From Geofilum rhodophaeum (GTDB taxonomy: Bacteria > Bacteroidota > Bacteroidia > Bacteroidales > Marinilabiliaceae), in contig NZ_MWUJ01000016.1 in the NCBI RefSeq assembly GCF_002210225.1, forward strand, positions 1-64,000: a stretch of 64,000 nt of DNA. The letters run 5' to 3'. A program made the translations under genes and the position numbers. Under the pieces are notes generated by a model. It was not told where the DNA came from. It saw nothing but the letters and a program-made list of their open reading frames with translations, and did not search any database. Position 1 is the first letter of the stretch. Each line of letters opens with the position of its first letter. Positions 36,964 through 45,404 of this stretch are shown in pieces.

Positions 36964-38343
36964 CTAAGAGGGCCCTCGTTTTACAACGACCAAATCATTG
37001 GCCACCTCCCGCTCGCTGCCATCGGTTAGGGCAAACTCCTCGCCATTGCGCCAAAGTGCTACCGACAACTTTTCACCCGGCTTACTGGCTGTACCAACAG
37101 CAAAGACCTGTCCCTCGACCACAGCAAGGCCGTAGGCCTGGGTAGGATAGCTGCCATCACCCAAATCAACAGTCACTCCGTTTTTCCAATAACAGGCTAC
37201 ACGCACTCTGCCACTGCCACTGGCACGGGGACGTTCTTCGTAACCGGCGACATACACATCTTCTCCCTCTACCGCTACGGCAAAGGCTTCGGATTTATAC
37301 TCCTCATTGCCCAAAAAGGTCCTGTTCCCATCCTGCCAATAACAGGCGCGCTCCCCAGAGCCGGTAAAGGCGATGCCGCCTACAAAGACGATCCCCTGCT
37401 CAGATACGGCTATGGAGCTGGCCAGACCGGAGGCATCGAGGATGACCTCCTCACCGTCTTTCCACCACACCGGAGCGCCGTTGCGGTCGCCCGCCACGTG
37501 CACAGCCCCATTGTGGACCGCCAGCGCCGAGGCATGGGCTGAAAAATAGCCAGGTCCCTCTTCATGGGTCAGCATAACCGGATCTCCGTTTTTCCAATAC
37601 AGCGCATTGTACACATCGCTGTGGGTATTCAGCACACCAGCCACATACACGTCCCCGCCATCCACCACAATGTCGTTACCGGCATTACCCACGATGTTGC
37701 TGCCTTCATGCCCGGTCAAAGCGTGGAAGTCGGACCCGGCCCAATAGAAAGCGGCGGCGTTGCTGCCGCTCAGGTAGCTGCTGCCGCTGAGGTAGACCTG
37801 CTCGTCAGCTACGGCAAGCCCGCGATAATCGGAAGCATAAACCTCAGCTCCATACTGCTCCTTTTTCAGAGGCAGCACCTCACCATTTTTCCATACCACA
37901 GGCCAGGAACCATTTTCAGCGGGATGCTGTCCGTAACCCAGCACATAAACATCGACCGCCAGGGGCTCCGGCTCCGGCTCCGGATCGGGTTCCGGCTCTT
38001 CTTCTGCCGCTACAACGGTGAGACGGAGGGATGAGCTGTTTTCGTAACCTTCCTTTTGGGCATGAACAACAACTGTTCCGGTCTGCGCAAAAATGTGCGC
38101 GTAGCCGTCGAGCCGTTGACCGTCGGCCCACAGCTCTGCGTCGTTGATACTTTGTCCACCTACAGTTACTTCAAAAACCACCTGCTCCCCCACTTCCACT
38201 TCGGTGCTGTTGGTTGTTAACTGCAGCTGTAGGACTTCCTCCTCCAAAGGCGCTTCCTGCAAAGGCTCCTCGTCGTCGGAACAGGCCCAAAATAAAGCAG
38301 CCAACCCCAGCAACCCCACCCATAAAAAGATATTTTTCTTCAT
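36964..38343 (-). CDS. Propeller-like lipoprotein with YWKNG repeats
   Basis: Predicted surface or outer-membrane lipoprotein, 459 residues. The signal peptide ends LFWAC (C21), then an acidic linker (DDEEPLQEAPLEEE), an Ig-like domain (about 38-110), a DPEPEPEP spacer, and a repeat region (about 125-459). This region repeats a unit of about 50 residues containing WKNGE, YWKNGD, WWKDGE, YWQDGN, YWKNGV, WRNGE and the partner motif DVYVAG. It looks like a beta-propeller of six to seven blades. It is last in a run of three lipoprotein genes. The function is unknown. Confidence 0.75.
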   Translation of the reverse strand: MKKNIFLWVGLLGLAALFWACSDDEEPLQEAPLEEEVLQLQLTTNSTEVEVGEQVVFEVTVGGQSINDAELWADGQRLDGYAHIFAQTGTVVVHAQKEGYENSSSLRLTVVAAEEEPEPDPEPEPEPLAVDVYVLGYGQHPAENGSWPVVWKNGEVLPLKKEQYGAEVYASDYRGLAVADEQVYLSGSSYLSGSNAAAFYWAGSDFHALTGHEGSNIVGNAGNDIVVDGGDVYVAGVLNTHSDVYNALYWKNGDPVMLTHEEGPGYFSAHASALAVHNGAVHVAGDRNGAPVWWKDGEEVILDASGLASSIAVSEQGIVFVGGIAFTGSGERACYWQDGNRTFLGNEEYKSEAFAVAVEGEDVYVAGYEERPRASGSGRVRVACYWKNGVTVDLGDGSYPTQAYGLAVVEGQVFAVGTASKPGEKLSVALWRNGEEFALTDGSEREVANDLVVVKRGPS

Positions 38344-38352
38344 AACATTGTT

Positions 38353-38964
38353 TTAATCTTTGATATTGAAAACACTGCGGACTTCCTGATAGCTCATGCC
38401 ATCCCAGTCGCCCCCTTCGGTTAAAACCGAATAGTCTGATGCGCCCATCGTCGCTCCGGGAGGAATCAGCACCAAACGGATTTGTATAGCGGGACTTTCG
38501 CTGGTCCCCGAAGTCTGTGAAACAGAGATGTTGATTCTGTTTTCCAAATCATCTCTTACATTCCAACTCCTCAAATCGTACTGATTGATTCCAGCGATGA
38601 ATCGGCCCGGTACCGACCCCACGGCAGTTAACGCTGAAGTGGTGTTGCTGCCACGAAAAAAAACGAGCAGGGTTCCGTTCCTGTTTTCCACAAAATCGAA
38701 CAACGAGGTGGCCCCGGTGACTTCCGTCAGCACTTTTATAAGAGCCGTACTCAGGTCTGCCGAGCGATTTCCCCACATATTGGACCAACCTCCGCCCAAC
38801 TGCAACCATTCGGTGGCGAGGACATTGGCTGTACCAGGCAAACCCTGCTCGCCCTGAGGGCCTGGTTCACCCTGGGGACCTTCTACCAATTCTTCCTTTT
38901 TACAGGACGAAAATCCAAGCGCCAGGCACAAGAGGCACAATGCGCTCCATCGTAATGTTTTCAT
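38353..38964 (-). CDS. Short lipoprotein with collagen-like Gly-X-Y segment
   Basis: The 203-residue protein has a signal peptide ending FSSC (C21). Five Gly-X-Y triplets follow (GPQGEPGPQGEQGLPG, about 29-44), then a compact C-terminal domain of about 150 residues rich in Ser, Thr and aromatic residues. Collagen-like stubs of this kind are common in surface lipoproteins of this phylum and may trimerise the C-terminal domain. It is the middle gene of the lipoprotein run: 26 bases after the beta-helix gene and 9 before the propeller gene. No function is recognised. Confidence 0.7.
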   Translation of the reverse strand: MKTLRWSALCLLCLALGFSSCKKEELVEGPQGEPGPQGEQGLPGTANVLATEWLQLGGGWSNMWGNRSADLSTALIKVLTEVTGATSLFDFVENRNGTLLVFFRGSNTTSALTAVGSVPGRFIAGINQYDLRSWNVRDDLENRINISVSQTSGTSESPAIQIRLVLIPPGATMGASDYSVLTEGGDWDGMSYQEVRSVFNIKD

Positions 38965-38990
38965 AATTCTGTCTATTTAATAATGATGCA

Positions 38991-40283
38991 TCAGGGATAG
39001 GAAACACCACTGCCGCCACCCCAACCCAGGTGGCTGTCTGCTTCGTTGCCCTTGGCTACATTGACAAAGGAATTGCTGTCGAGACTCAGATTGGGCAGGT
39101 CGGGCCGACTGGTGCCGGCGCCGGTGTAGGCATAAAGGGCGTAATTGGGCAGGTGCTGAAACATGGTGTTGCTGATGCTGATTTTAGGATCGGCATGCAT
39201 ATAAATGGCGCCGGAATTGCTCTTGTTGGCCGCCGCAAAATCGCCCTTGGCATACTCAATCACCGCATTACTGATCAAATTGTCTTCCTGAGTAAAGCTG
39301 AAATGCAGTCCCCCCCAATTGCTCCCGTTGGCGGCCGTCAGGATTACCGGTGCACTGGGGCTGCCCTCAATACGGATGCTGTAATCGTAGGGGAGCATGT
39401 CTCCCGCCTGCAAATAGGCGCTGGATTTGAATTGCAGCTCTACACCGGCTTCTATGCTGAGGTGACCGCCATTTTTAACATGTACGCGACCGTCCACCAG
39501 GTAAGGAACATCGAGCTTGTTCCAGCGCGCCGTTTGCTCTATGGCGTAATACTCCGACACCACATTGATAAAATCGCTGGCATTGCCACTGAAGCTGGAG
39601 GTGGCATCGAGAATGTGGGTGTGGTAGGCCGAAATTTTCACGGGGACCCCTTCGTTACCGGTCACCAACAAAGCGCTGGTGCTTACCTCGGAGTTGCCGC
39701 CATTGAGTTGCAGTCCGTGTGTGCCGCCATCGCGTACGGTCAAATGATCAAAGGCCACGCGGGCATCGTGAGCAACGGCTACACTGCCCTCGTAATGGGG
39801 CGACATTTCGGTAAATGCCTTACCACCTGCGTATTCTATCACGGTGTGCTGCAGTTTGGTGTTGCTGTTGGACGAATAAAAAATCAGGCCTCGCCAATGG
39901 CCTTTATTGGCGCTGGTCCCTGTAAAAACGATGGGTTCATTGGGCGTTCCGAGGGCTTCAAAACCCACCTCATCCCTGAAACTCATGCCGGCATCGGCCG
40001 CAAAGGCAATGACCACACCGGGTTCAATCTGAATCTGTACGTCGCCACTGATCTTCATGTAACAATCGATGAGGTAGTCGACGGGCCGGTCGGGATCGTT
40101 GACCAGCACCCGGTCCTGGGTAAAATAATCACATTCCAGGGCTACCGGGGGCAGCAGCACCTGCTCCTCCTCTTCGGGTTCACAGGCACAGTCGTCCTCG
40201 CTGCAGCTGCTCATTGTAAAAGTCAGCATACCAAATCCCAACAAAAAAAGCAGGGATGCATCTTTCCAAAACATCTTTTTCAT
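38991..40283 (-). CDS. Lipoprotein with right-handed beta-helix-like repeats
   Basis: The 430-residue protein has a signal peptide ending TMSSC (C27), then a Cys/acidic linker (EDDCACEPEEEEQ) and a long series of beta-helix coils (about 75-425). The coils include the motif PIVFTGTSANKGHWRGLIFY, twice echoed later (PVILTAANGSNWGGLHFS), and HTVIEYAGG / NAVIEYAKG. Such folds usually bind or cleave polysaccharide or serve as adhesins, but no catalytic residues were recognised. It is first gene of the three-lipoprotein run and is divergent from the ECF sigma gene across 145 bases. Confidence 0.72.
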   Translation of the reverse strand: MKKMFWKDASLLFLLGFGMLTFTMSSCSEDDCACEPEEEEQVLLPPVALECDYFTQDRVLVNDPDRPVDYLIDCYMKISGDVQIQIEPGVVIAFAADAGMSFRDEVGFEALGTPNEPIVFTGTSANKGHWRGLIFYSSNSNTKLQHTVIEYAGGKAFTEMSPHYEGSVAVAHDARVAFDHLTVRDGGTHGLQLNGGNSEVSTSALLVTGNEGVPVKISAYHTHILDATSSFSGNASDFINVVSEYYAIEQTARWNKLDVPYLVDGRVHVKNGGHLSIEAGVELQFKSSAYLQAGDMLPYDYSIRIEGSPSAPVILTAANGSNWGGLHFSFTQEDNLISNAVIEYAKGDFAAANKSNSGAIYMHADPKISISNTMFQHLPNYALYAYTGAGTSRPDLPNLSLDSNSFVNVAKGNEADSHLGWGGGSGVSYP

Positions 40284-40428
40284 AACAAATTGACTTAAAT
40301 TGGTTTATAGTTGTTCTGCCACACAGGCCTTTGCTCATTAGTGGCCATTTCACGCAGAAGTAAACATCCTTCGTGCATTTTTTTATAAATTGGGCACTCG
40401 TGTTTACTTTTTTAATCGCCCAACATTA

Positions 40429-40995
40429 ATGAATAAGGACCAGCAGTGGATCGATGCGCTTCAAAAGGGGGACAGGGAGATTCTGGGAAAGATTTACCTC
40501 CACCACCGGGAAGGCTTTCTGAGGTACGCCCAAAGGTATGCTCTGCCCGAGGAAGAGCTGAGGGATATTTATCAGGACAGCATCATTGCGCTCTACGAAA
40601 ACGTTCGGCAAGGCAAGCTGGAAGGCCTAAAAAGCAGTCTCAAAACCTACCTCTATGCCATTGGGAAGTATAAAATACTGGCCCGGCTCAAAAATTCTGC
40701 CGTGTCGACCTCCGAGCTGATGGTGGAGCCGCTTGCCGACGGTCCCGAGCCTCTGGAGACCAGCGCCGCGGAGGAGCGCCAACAAAAACTGCAGAGGGCA
40801 TACGAACAGCTGGGACCCCGCTGTCGCGAAATTCTGAGACGCTTCTATTATGAAGCGCAGAAGCTGGAGGAGATCAGGGAGGCACTGGACTATCCCAACA
40901 GAGATACGGTGAAGGCGCAAAAGTCGAGGTGTTTAAAGCAACTGAAGGAAATTGTACACAGTCATGGACAAAGACAAGCAGGATTGGATCAATGA
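40429..40995 (+). CDS. ECF-type RNA polymerase sigma factor
   Basis: Alternative sigma factor of 188 residues. Region 2 (about 25-85, with RYAQRYALPEEELRDIYQDSIIALYENV) and region 4 (about 120-180, with LGPRCREILRRFYYEAQKLEEI and a helix-turn-helix near YPNRDTVKAQKSRCLKQL) are both present. Region 3 and extra domains are absent. The ATG at 40429 was chosen over a TTG at 40390. The stop codon lies inside the next gene (32-base overlap), which encodes its likely anti-sigma factor. Upstream, TACTTTTT (from 40405) is a near -7 match. The regulon is unknown, but the divergent lipoprotein operon is the nearest candidate target. Confidence 0.88.
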   Translation: MNKDQQWIDALQKGDREILGKIYLHHREGFLRYAQRYALPEEELRDIYQDSIIALYENVRQGKLEGLKSSLKTYLYAIGKYKILARLKNSAVSTSELMVEPLADGPEPLETSAAEERQQKLQRAYEQLGPRCREILRRFYYEAQKLEEIREALDYPNRDTVKAQKSRCLKQLKEIVHSHGQRQAGLDQ

Positions 40996-41701
40996 TTATT
41001 TTGAGGGCAGACTCTCCCGTGAACAACAAGTCGAGTTCGACTTGTTGCTGCAAGCGGATGACGAACTGGCGGGGGACTTTCAATTTGAAAAGGAGGTACG
41101 GGAAGCAGTGATCCGCCAGGAACGGGCGGTGCTCAAAGCCCAATTACAGGAGCTGGACCGGCAGCCGGCCGTAGTACGGCGACATTTTGGCTGGTGGAAG
41201 GTGGCTGCTGCCTTGTTGCTCCTCCTGGGCCTGGCCGGCACGCTTTGGCTGACCCTTCGCCCTACAAGCACCGGACAGCTCTACGCCCAATACATGGCGC
41301 CCTATCCCAATGTGCTTACGCCTGCAGTGCGCGGGGCCGAAGCCGATGCGTCGGCCCTGGCGGAAGCTCTTGCCCTTTACGAGGCCGAAGACTACGCGGC
41401 AGCCGCACACAGACTGGAACAATTGTATGCCAAGTCGCCCCAAAAATCGATCGCCTTTTACCGGGCACTTTGTCTCCTCTATCTGGAACAGCCGGCCGAG
41501 GCCCTGGTTTTGCTGGAGCAATGGGAGCATGAGGAGGAAGGACAACCCGCTGTTGCGGTGATGCACTGGTACCAGGCCTTGGCGCATCTGCAAATGAACC
41601 AGGCCGACGAAGCCCTGAGATTTTTCACGCTGGTCAGCCAGTCGGGCGACAGTCTGGCCACCCCTGCCGGGGAAATCATTAAGATTTTGCAAGGCCTTTA
41701 A
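40964..41701 (+). CDS. Membrane anti-sigma candidate with C-terminal TPR region
   Basis: The 245-residue protein has an N-terminal cytoplasmic helical domain (about 1-75, WINDYFEGRLSREQQVEFDLLLQADDELAGDF), like the anti-sigma segment of ZAS/FecR-like regulators but without the zinc HxxxCxxC motif. One transmembrane helix (about 79-98) is followed by a periplasmic region with TPR-like helix pairs (about 130-235, LALYEAEDYAAAAHRLEQLY and ALAHLQMNQADEALRFF). The ATG at 40964 is inside the sigma gene (32-base overlap), strongly suggesting coupled synthesis and a sigma/anti-sigma pair. Its 3' end overlaps the convergent CHAT gene by 23 bases. Confidence 0.72.
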   Translation: MDKDKQDWINDYFEGRLSREQQVEFDLLLQADDELAGDFQFEKEVREAVIRQERAVLKAQLQELDRQPAVVRRHFGWWKVAAALLLLLGLAGTLWLTLRPTSTGQLYAQYMAPYPNVLTPAVRGAEADASALAEALALYEAEDYAAAAHRLEQLYAKSPQKSIAFYRALCLLYLEQPAEALVLLEQWEHEEEGQPAVAVMHWYQALAHLQMNQADEALRFFTLVSQSGDSLATPAGEIIKILQGL

Positions 41702-44534
41702 AAAGACGCCACAAACCCAAAAGCAGCAGTCCCACTGCCAGTCCCCCCACCCCAAACAGCCAGTTGGACACCCGGTCCTTTTGGCTTAGAATGGGCCCCG
41801 CATGCCCGTTGACTACGAAGCCGGCCCAGAAAAAGGGATGGCTTTTCATGGGATGAGCGGCCAGAAAATCGCGTTTGGCCAAGGCCAGGGCTTCGGACTT
41901 GGAGCGCCCTTTTTTCAGATGCCGGTAAAAGTCCTGCATCAGCACGGCGGTTTCCTTGTCGGGGACTTCCCACAAACTGTAAACGGCCGAACGAACGCCC
42001 GAGTAGGTCAGGGCGCGCGACAAACTCATGAGTCCTTCCCCGTTTACGAGCTTCCCCATCCCGGTATTGCAGGCACTCAAAACCACCATTTCGGCCGGAA
42101 AATGAAGTCCGTATAATTCGTGGTAATGCAGCTCCTCTTCGTCCTGAAAAACCAGACTCGAATGATGGGGCCTTTCTTCGTCCATCAAGGCATGCATAGC
42201 AAAATGGTAGATTTTATAATCGAGGGCACTGGCCAGAAAACGGTCCCTGGTGGCCTGCTCGCCTTCATAAAGCGTCCCCTTCCATGTGCGACTGATGGCA
42301 GCTGCTTCTCGAGCAGCACCGGCAAGGTTCTGCAACCGCTTGTTGTCGCCCGGGCGGTTTTCGCTCCTGTTCTGAAGGTAGTCGGTGGAGTAACGGGGCG
42401 CAAAAGCGGCAAAGGGTTTCTGGGGTACGGGGACCTCCGCGGCCTTTCCCTGGAGGTACCACAATCTCAGGCCGTAGGAGTAACTGATGGGGACCCGGGC
42501 GACCAAAGGCTGGCCGTGGACCGAGTCGACCAGGGTCTCGAAGGGCAAATAATTCAACACATTATCGGGCACGATAACCAGGCTGTGCAAATCCCCATAC
42601 CCCAAATCCAAGGGGGCCAACAAAGCCTGGTACAGTTCGCGGGCATAAAGCGAGGCCGGGTTTTCTATGTTTTGAAGGGCCTGGTGATAGGCTCGAACCT
42701 TTTGCAACAAGACTTGGTGGGGACCCAAATCGAGCAAACGTACCGCTTCGTCGGACACTACAAAAGCATAGAGCCGCTCACTGGCCAGCAAGTAGCGCAC
42801 CAGCACCTGATCCTCCGCTAAGGCACTCTGAATGTCGTTGGTGGTTAAGGAGTCGGAAAAGAAGGGAAAGTATTGTTGGTCCTTTTCCCGAATGCGTGCT
42901 TCCACAGCCTGAAGACGTTTCGACAGCTGCCGGTAATTGCTTTCTTCCTTCTCCGTGAGGGTGGATTTGCTCAGCAATTCGCCCAACTTAAGTTGTAAGA
43001 GATTGCGCTGGACAAAGAGGCTGTCGGGCACATTCAAAAAGCGCAAATGCTTGGCATCAAATTCCTTGGCCAGGTGCTGGGAGCGATTGCGCTCGACCAA
43101 CTGCAGCAAACCGGCCGCATCGGTCTCGCCCAAACAAAGGTGCAGCGAAAGGAGGCCCTCATTGATGCTGGCGCTGAGGGCATCGAGACTGGGATTGTAC
43201 ACGCCTTTTTGATAGTAAGCGTTGAAGAGACGCGCCCCCAGGTCGTAAAAGTGCAGGGCCAGTCGGCCGTAAGCCTCCGCGCCCTGGCGGTCGTACTCCT
43301 GCTGGTAGATCCCGCCCATTTGCTTGAGCGCCTCTATGTAATACACGTCGTTGCGGTGCCTGAAGTCGTCTATTCGCAATACCGAAGCATCACTCACTGC
43401 CTGCCCCAGGAGGACCGACACCGCCTCCAACACCAGCTTCTCTGCTTCAGGAAAGCGTCCCTGCTGCTGCAAAATGGCTGCCTTTTTAAGGTAGAGATTC
43501 ATTCGGTTGAAAACCCGTATGTCTGTCTCCTCACCTATTTGCAAGGCCTGGTCAAGGGCCGCCAGGGCCCGCTGTGGGTCCTCTTCGGCCTCCAGATAAT
43601 AGCTGCCCAAACGCGAATAAGCAATCATTTGATTGTAACGATCGCCCAGTCGCACACTTTCGGCCAGGGCCTTGTCCAGATAGGCCTTCCGCTGCCTGCG
43701 TTCCTCTGCCAACGAAAAATTGGAGAAGGGGCCTGCGGCACTCTGAAGGGCCGACAGGAGGTGGCTGGAATATTGTCTTTGCTTGGCGGGATGCAGCTGC
43801 TCAAAATGCTGCAACAAGCTGTCCAGCTGCCGCTGTCCCCCTGCCTTATCCCCTCTCATATCCGTGTACAACAGATGGATGCGGTGCTTATTGATGTAAT
43901 GTTCCGGCCTGGGCTTCCCTCCCCGCTCGAGCCAGTTCTGAAAGTGCCTGTTCATCGTCTGCAACAAGTCCTCTGCCCCCTGCTGGTCGCCATACTGGGC
44001 ATAAAGTCGCATCAAATTACCATATACCGTCAGGAGATAACGCTCTTCCAACTCGGGCACTTGTTCCCACAGCTCCCGCGCTTTGTGATAAGCCTTTAGC
44101 CGCTCGGTGAAGAAGCCGGTATGGGCATGCACCACCCCAATATTGTTGTACACCAAAGCCATATCGTGCCGCAAATCCAACACTTCAGGATCGTGCAAAG
44201 CTTCGTAGCGCAGCAGCGATTTTTTATAATGCTCCAGTGCGGCGCCATAATCCCCATTCATGTCGTAAAGGTAGCCCAGATCATATATCCAATCGGCCTC
44301 CTCCCTGGCAGGCAGTGCGTCCGTGAGATGGGCGGCACTCTCCAGTGCCAGCTCCAGTGCACGCGACCAGTTTCCCCTGCCTCCTTCCTCAAGGTAGGAC
44401 GCTTTGTTAGATCGGAAGCGGGCGACTTGCAGACTGTCGCCGGCAACTGCTTCATTTTCTCTTGTCTGGGAGAAAAGGGGCGACCAGCAAAACAGACTCA
44501 GAACAATAAAGGTGCAGCAAAATTTTCTCATCAT
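41679..44534 (-). CDS. Exported TPR-CHAT domain protein (caspase-like peptidase candidate)
   Basis: The 951-residue protein has a signal peptide (about 1-23, ending PLFSQ). Many TPR helix pairs follow (about 30-480), then a coiled segment (about 520-600). A C-terminal CHAT domain (about 620-905) carries the catalytic dyad: H781 in HFAMHA and C822 in VLSACNTGMG, with NGEGLMSLSRAL and FFWAGFVV after it. One transmembrane helix (about 924-943) and a short basic tail close the protein. Active-site residues are intact. The location is probably periplasmic, with a C-terminal membrane anchor. It is convergent with the sigma/anti-sigma pair. The target is unknown. Confidence 0.85.
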   Translation of the reverse strand: MMRKFCCTFIVLSLFCWSPLFSQTRENEAVAGDSLQVARFRSNKASYLEEGGRGNWSRALELALESAAHLTDALPAREEADWIYDLGYLYDMNGDYGAALEHYKKSLLRYEALHDPEVLDLRHDMALVYNNIGVVHAHTGFFTERLKAYHKARELWEQVPELEERYLLTVYGNLMRLYAQYGDQQGAEDLLQTMNRHFQNWLERGGKPRPEHYINKHRIHLLYTDMRGDKAGGQRQLDSLLQHFEQLHPAKQRQYSSHLLSALQSAAGPFSNFSLAEERRQRKAYLDKALAESVRLGDRYNQMIAYSRLGSYYLEAEEDPQRALAALDQALQIGEETDIRVFNRMNLYLKKAAILQQQGRFPEAEKLVLEAVSVLLGQAVSDASVLRIDDFRHRNDVYYIEALKQMGGIYQQEYDRQGAEAYGRLALHFYDLGARLFNAYYQKGVYNPSLDALSASINEGLLSLHLCLGETDAAGLLQLVERNRSQHLAKEFDAKHLRFLNVPDSLFVQRNLLQLKLGELLSKSTLTEKEESNYRQLSKRLQAVEARIREKDQQYFPFFSDSLTTNDIQSALAEDQVLVRYLLASERLYAFVVSDEAVRLLDLGPHQVLLQKVRAYHQALQNIENPASLYARELYQALLAPLDLGYGDLHSLVIVPDNVLNYLPFETLVDSVHGQPLVARVPISYSYGLRLWYLQGKAAEVPVPQKPFAAFAPRYSTDYLQNRSENRPGDNKRLQNLAGAAREAAAISRTWKGTLYEGEQATRDRFLASALDYKIYHFAMHALMDEERPHHSSLVFQDEEELHYHELYGLHFPAEMVVLSACNTGMGKLVNGEGLMSLSRALTYSGVRSAVYSLWEVPDKETAVLMQDFYRHLKKGRSKSEALALAKRDFLAAHPMKSHPFFWAGFVVNGHAGPILSQKDRVSNWLFGVGGLAVGLLLLGLWRLFKGLAKS

Positions 44535-44554
44535 AGGGAAAGGATCTAAACCAC

Positions 44555-44571
44555 TTCAACGGCCGGTTGAA
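44555..44571. repeat. Short inverted repeat before the CHAT gene
   Basis: TTCAAC and GTTGAA arms with a five-base GC centre lie 21-37 bases upstream of the CHAT start codon. The site could be an operator, but a chance match cannot be excluded. Confidence 0.3.
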
Positions 44572-44660
44572 ACACCGCTTTAAAAAAATCCTGTAAAAAA
44601 CTCAGCACTTATTTATAACAGCCCTTGACGGCAATGGTTGAAAATAAAGGGCGAATAACT

Positions 44661-44668
44661 TAACTTTG
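44661..44668 (+). promoter_or_regulatory. -7 box of radC
   Basis: TAACTTTG is a perfect -7 match 29 bases before the radC ATG. GTTG lies 20 bases upstream (44637-44640) as a three-of-four -33 match. Confidence 0.6.
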
Positions 44669-44697
44669 TTTAACTTATTGACCAAAACCCTATAACC

Positions 44698-45396
44698 ATG
44701 ACCCAGTACGCAAAACTCTCCATTAAGGAACTGGCGGTGGAAGACCGTCCCCGCGAAAAAATGCTCCACAAGGGCTTAACTGCCCTGTCCGATGCCGAAC
44801 TGCTGGCCATTCTTCTGGGATCGGGCAGCTCCCGTGAATCGGCGGTGGACCTGGCCCGTAAAATAATGGCGGGCTTTCAAAACAACCTCAACCTCCTGGG
44901 CAAGGCGGAAATCGAGCAACTGCAAAACCGCTTTCACGGCGTGGGCCAGGCCAAGGCCGTGACCATTGTGGCGGCTATGGAACTGGGGCGCAGACGCCTC
45001 TTACAGGAAGTCCTGGAACTGCCTCAAATCAAAAGCAGCAGCGATGTGTACAGTTTGATGCAGCCGGTGCTGGGCGATTTGCCCCACGAGGAGTTCTGGA
45101 TTTTAATGCTGAACCGCGCCAACAAGGTGCTGCAACGCTACAATGTGAGTAAGGGTGGGATGACCGGCACGGTGATTGATGTGCGCCTGATCCTGAAAAA
45201 AGCACTCAACTGCAGAGCCGCCTCCATGATTCTGAGTCACAACCACCCCTCCGGGAATCTTCGTCCCAGCGATGCCGACCAAAGAATAACCGCCAAGCTT
45301 AAGGAGGCCGGAAAAATCATGGACATTCCGGTACTCGACCATGTGATTGTAACAGATAATGGCTATTTTAGCTTTGCCGATGAAGGCCTGTTATAA
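44698..45396 (+). CDS. radC: RadC-family JAB-domain protein
   Basis: The 232-residue protein has an N-terminal helix-hairpin-helix-like part (RPREKMLHKGLTALSDAELLAILLGSG at about 17-43). A C-terminal JAMM/MPN metal-protease-like domain carries the motif SHNHPSGNLRPSDAD near 180-194, with both metal histidines, the serine and the aspartate. Originally linked to DNA repair, the family's biochemical activity is unsettled. It is of chromosomal type, not next to mobile elements. It is followed eight bases later by an acetyltransferase-like gene in the same direction. Confidence 0.93.
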   Translation: MTQYAKLSIKELAVEDRPREKMLHKGLTALSDAELLAILLGSGSSRESAVDLARKIMAGFQNNLNLLGKAEIEQLQNRFHGVGQAKAVTIVAAMELGRRRLLQEVLELPQIKSSSDVYSLMQPVLGDLPHEEFWILMLNRANKVLQRYNVSKGGMTGTVIDVRLILKKALNCRAASMILSHNHPSGNLRPSDADQRITAKLKEAGKIMDIPVLDHVIVTDNGYFSFADEGLL

Positions 45397-45404
45397 GCAC
45401 CTTG

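Noticed and set aside
38830-38880. Collagen-like repeat as a phage tail-fibre trace
   Set aside because: Only five Gly-X-Y triplets follow a lipoprotein signal and no phage genes lie nearby.
39030-40298. 422-codon plus-strand frame opposite the beta-helix lipoprotein
   Set aside because: The minus-strand product has a lipobox and repeat structure; the opposite frame has no signal or domain.
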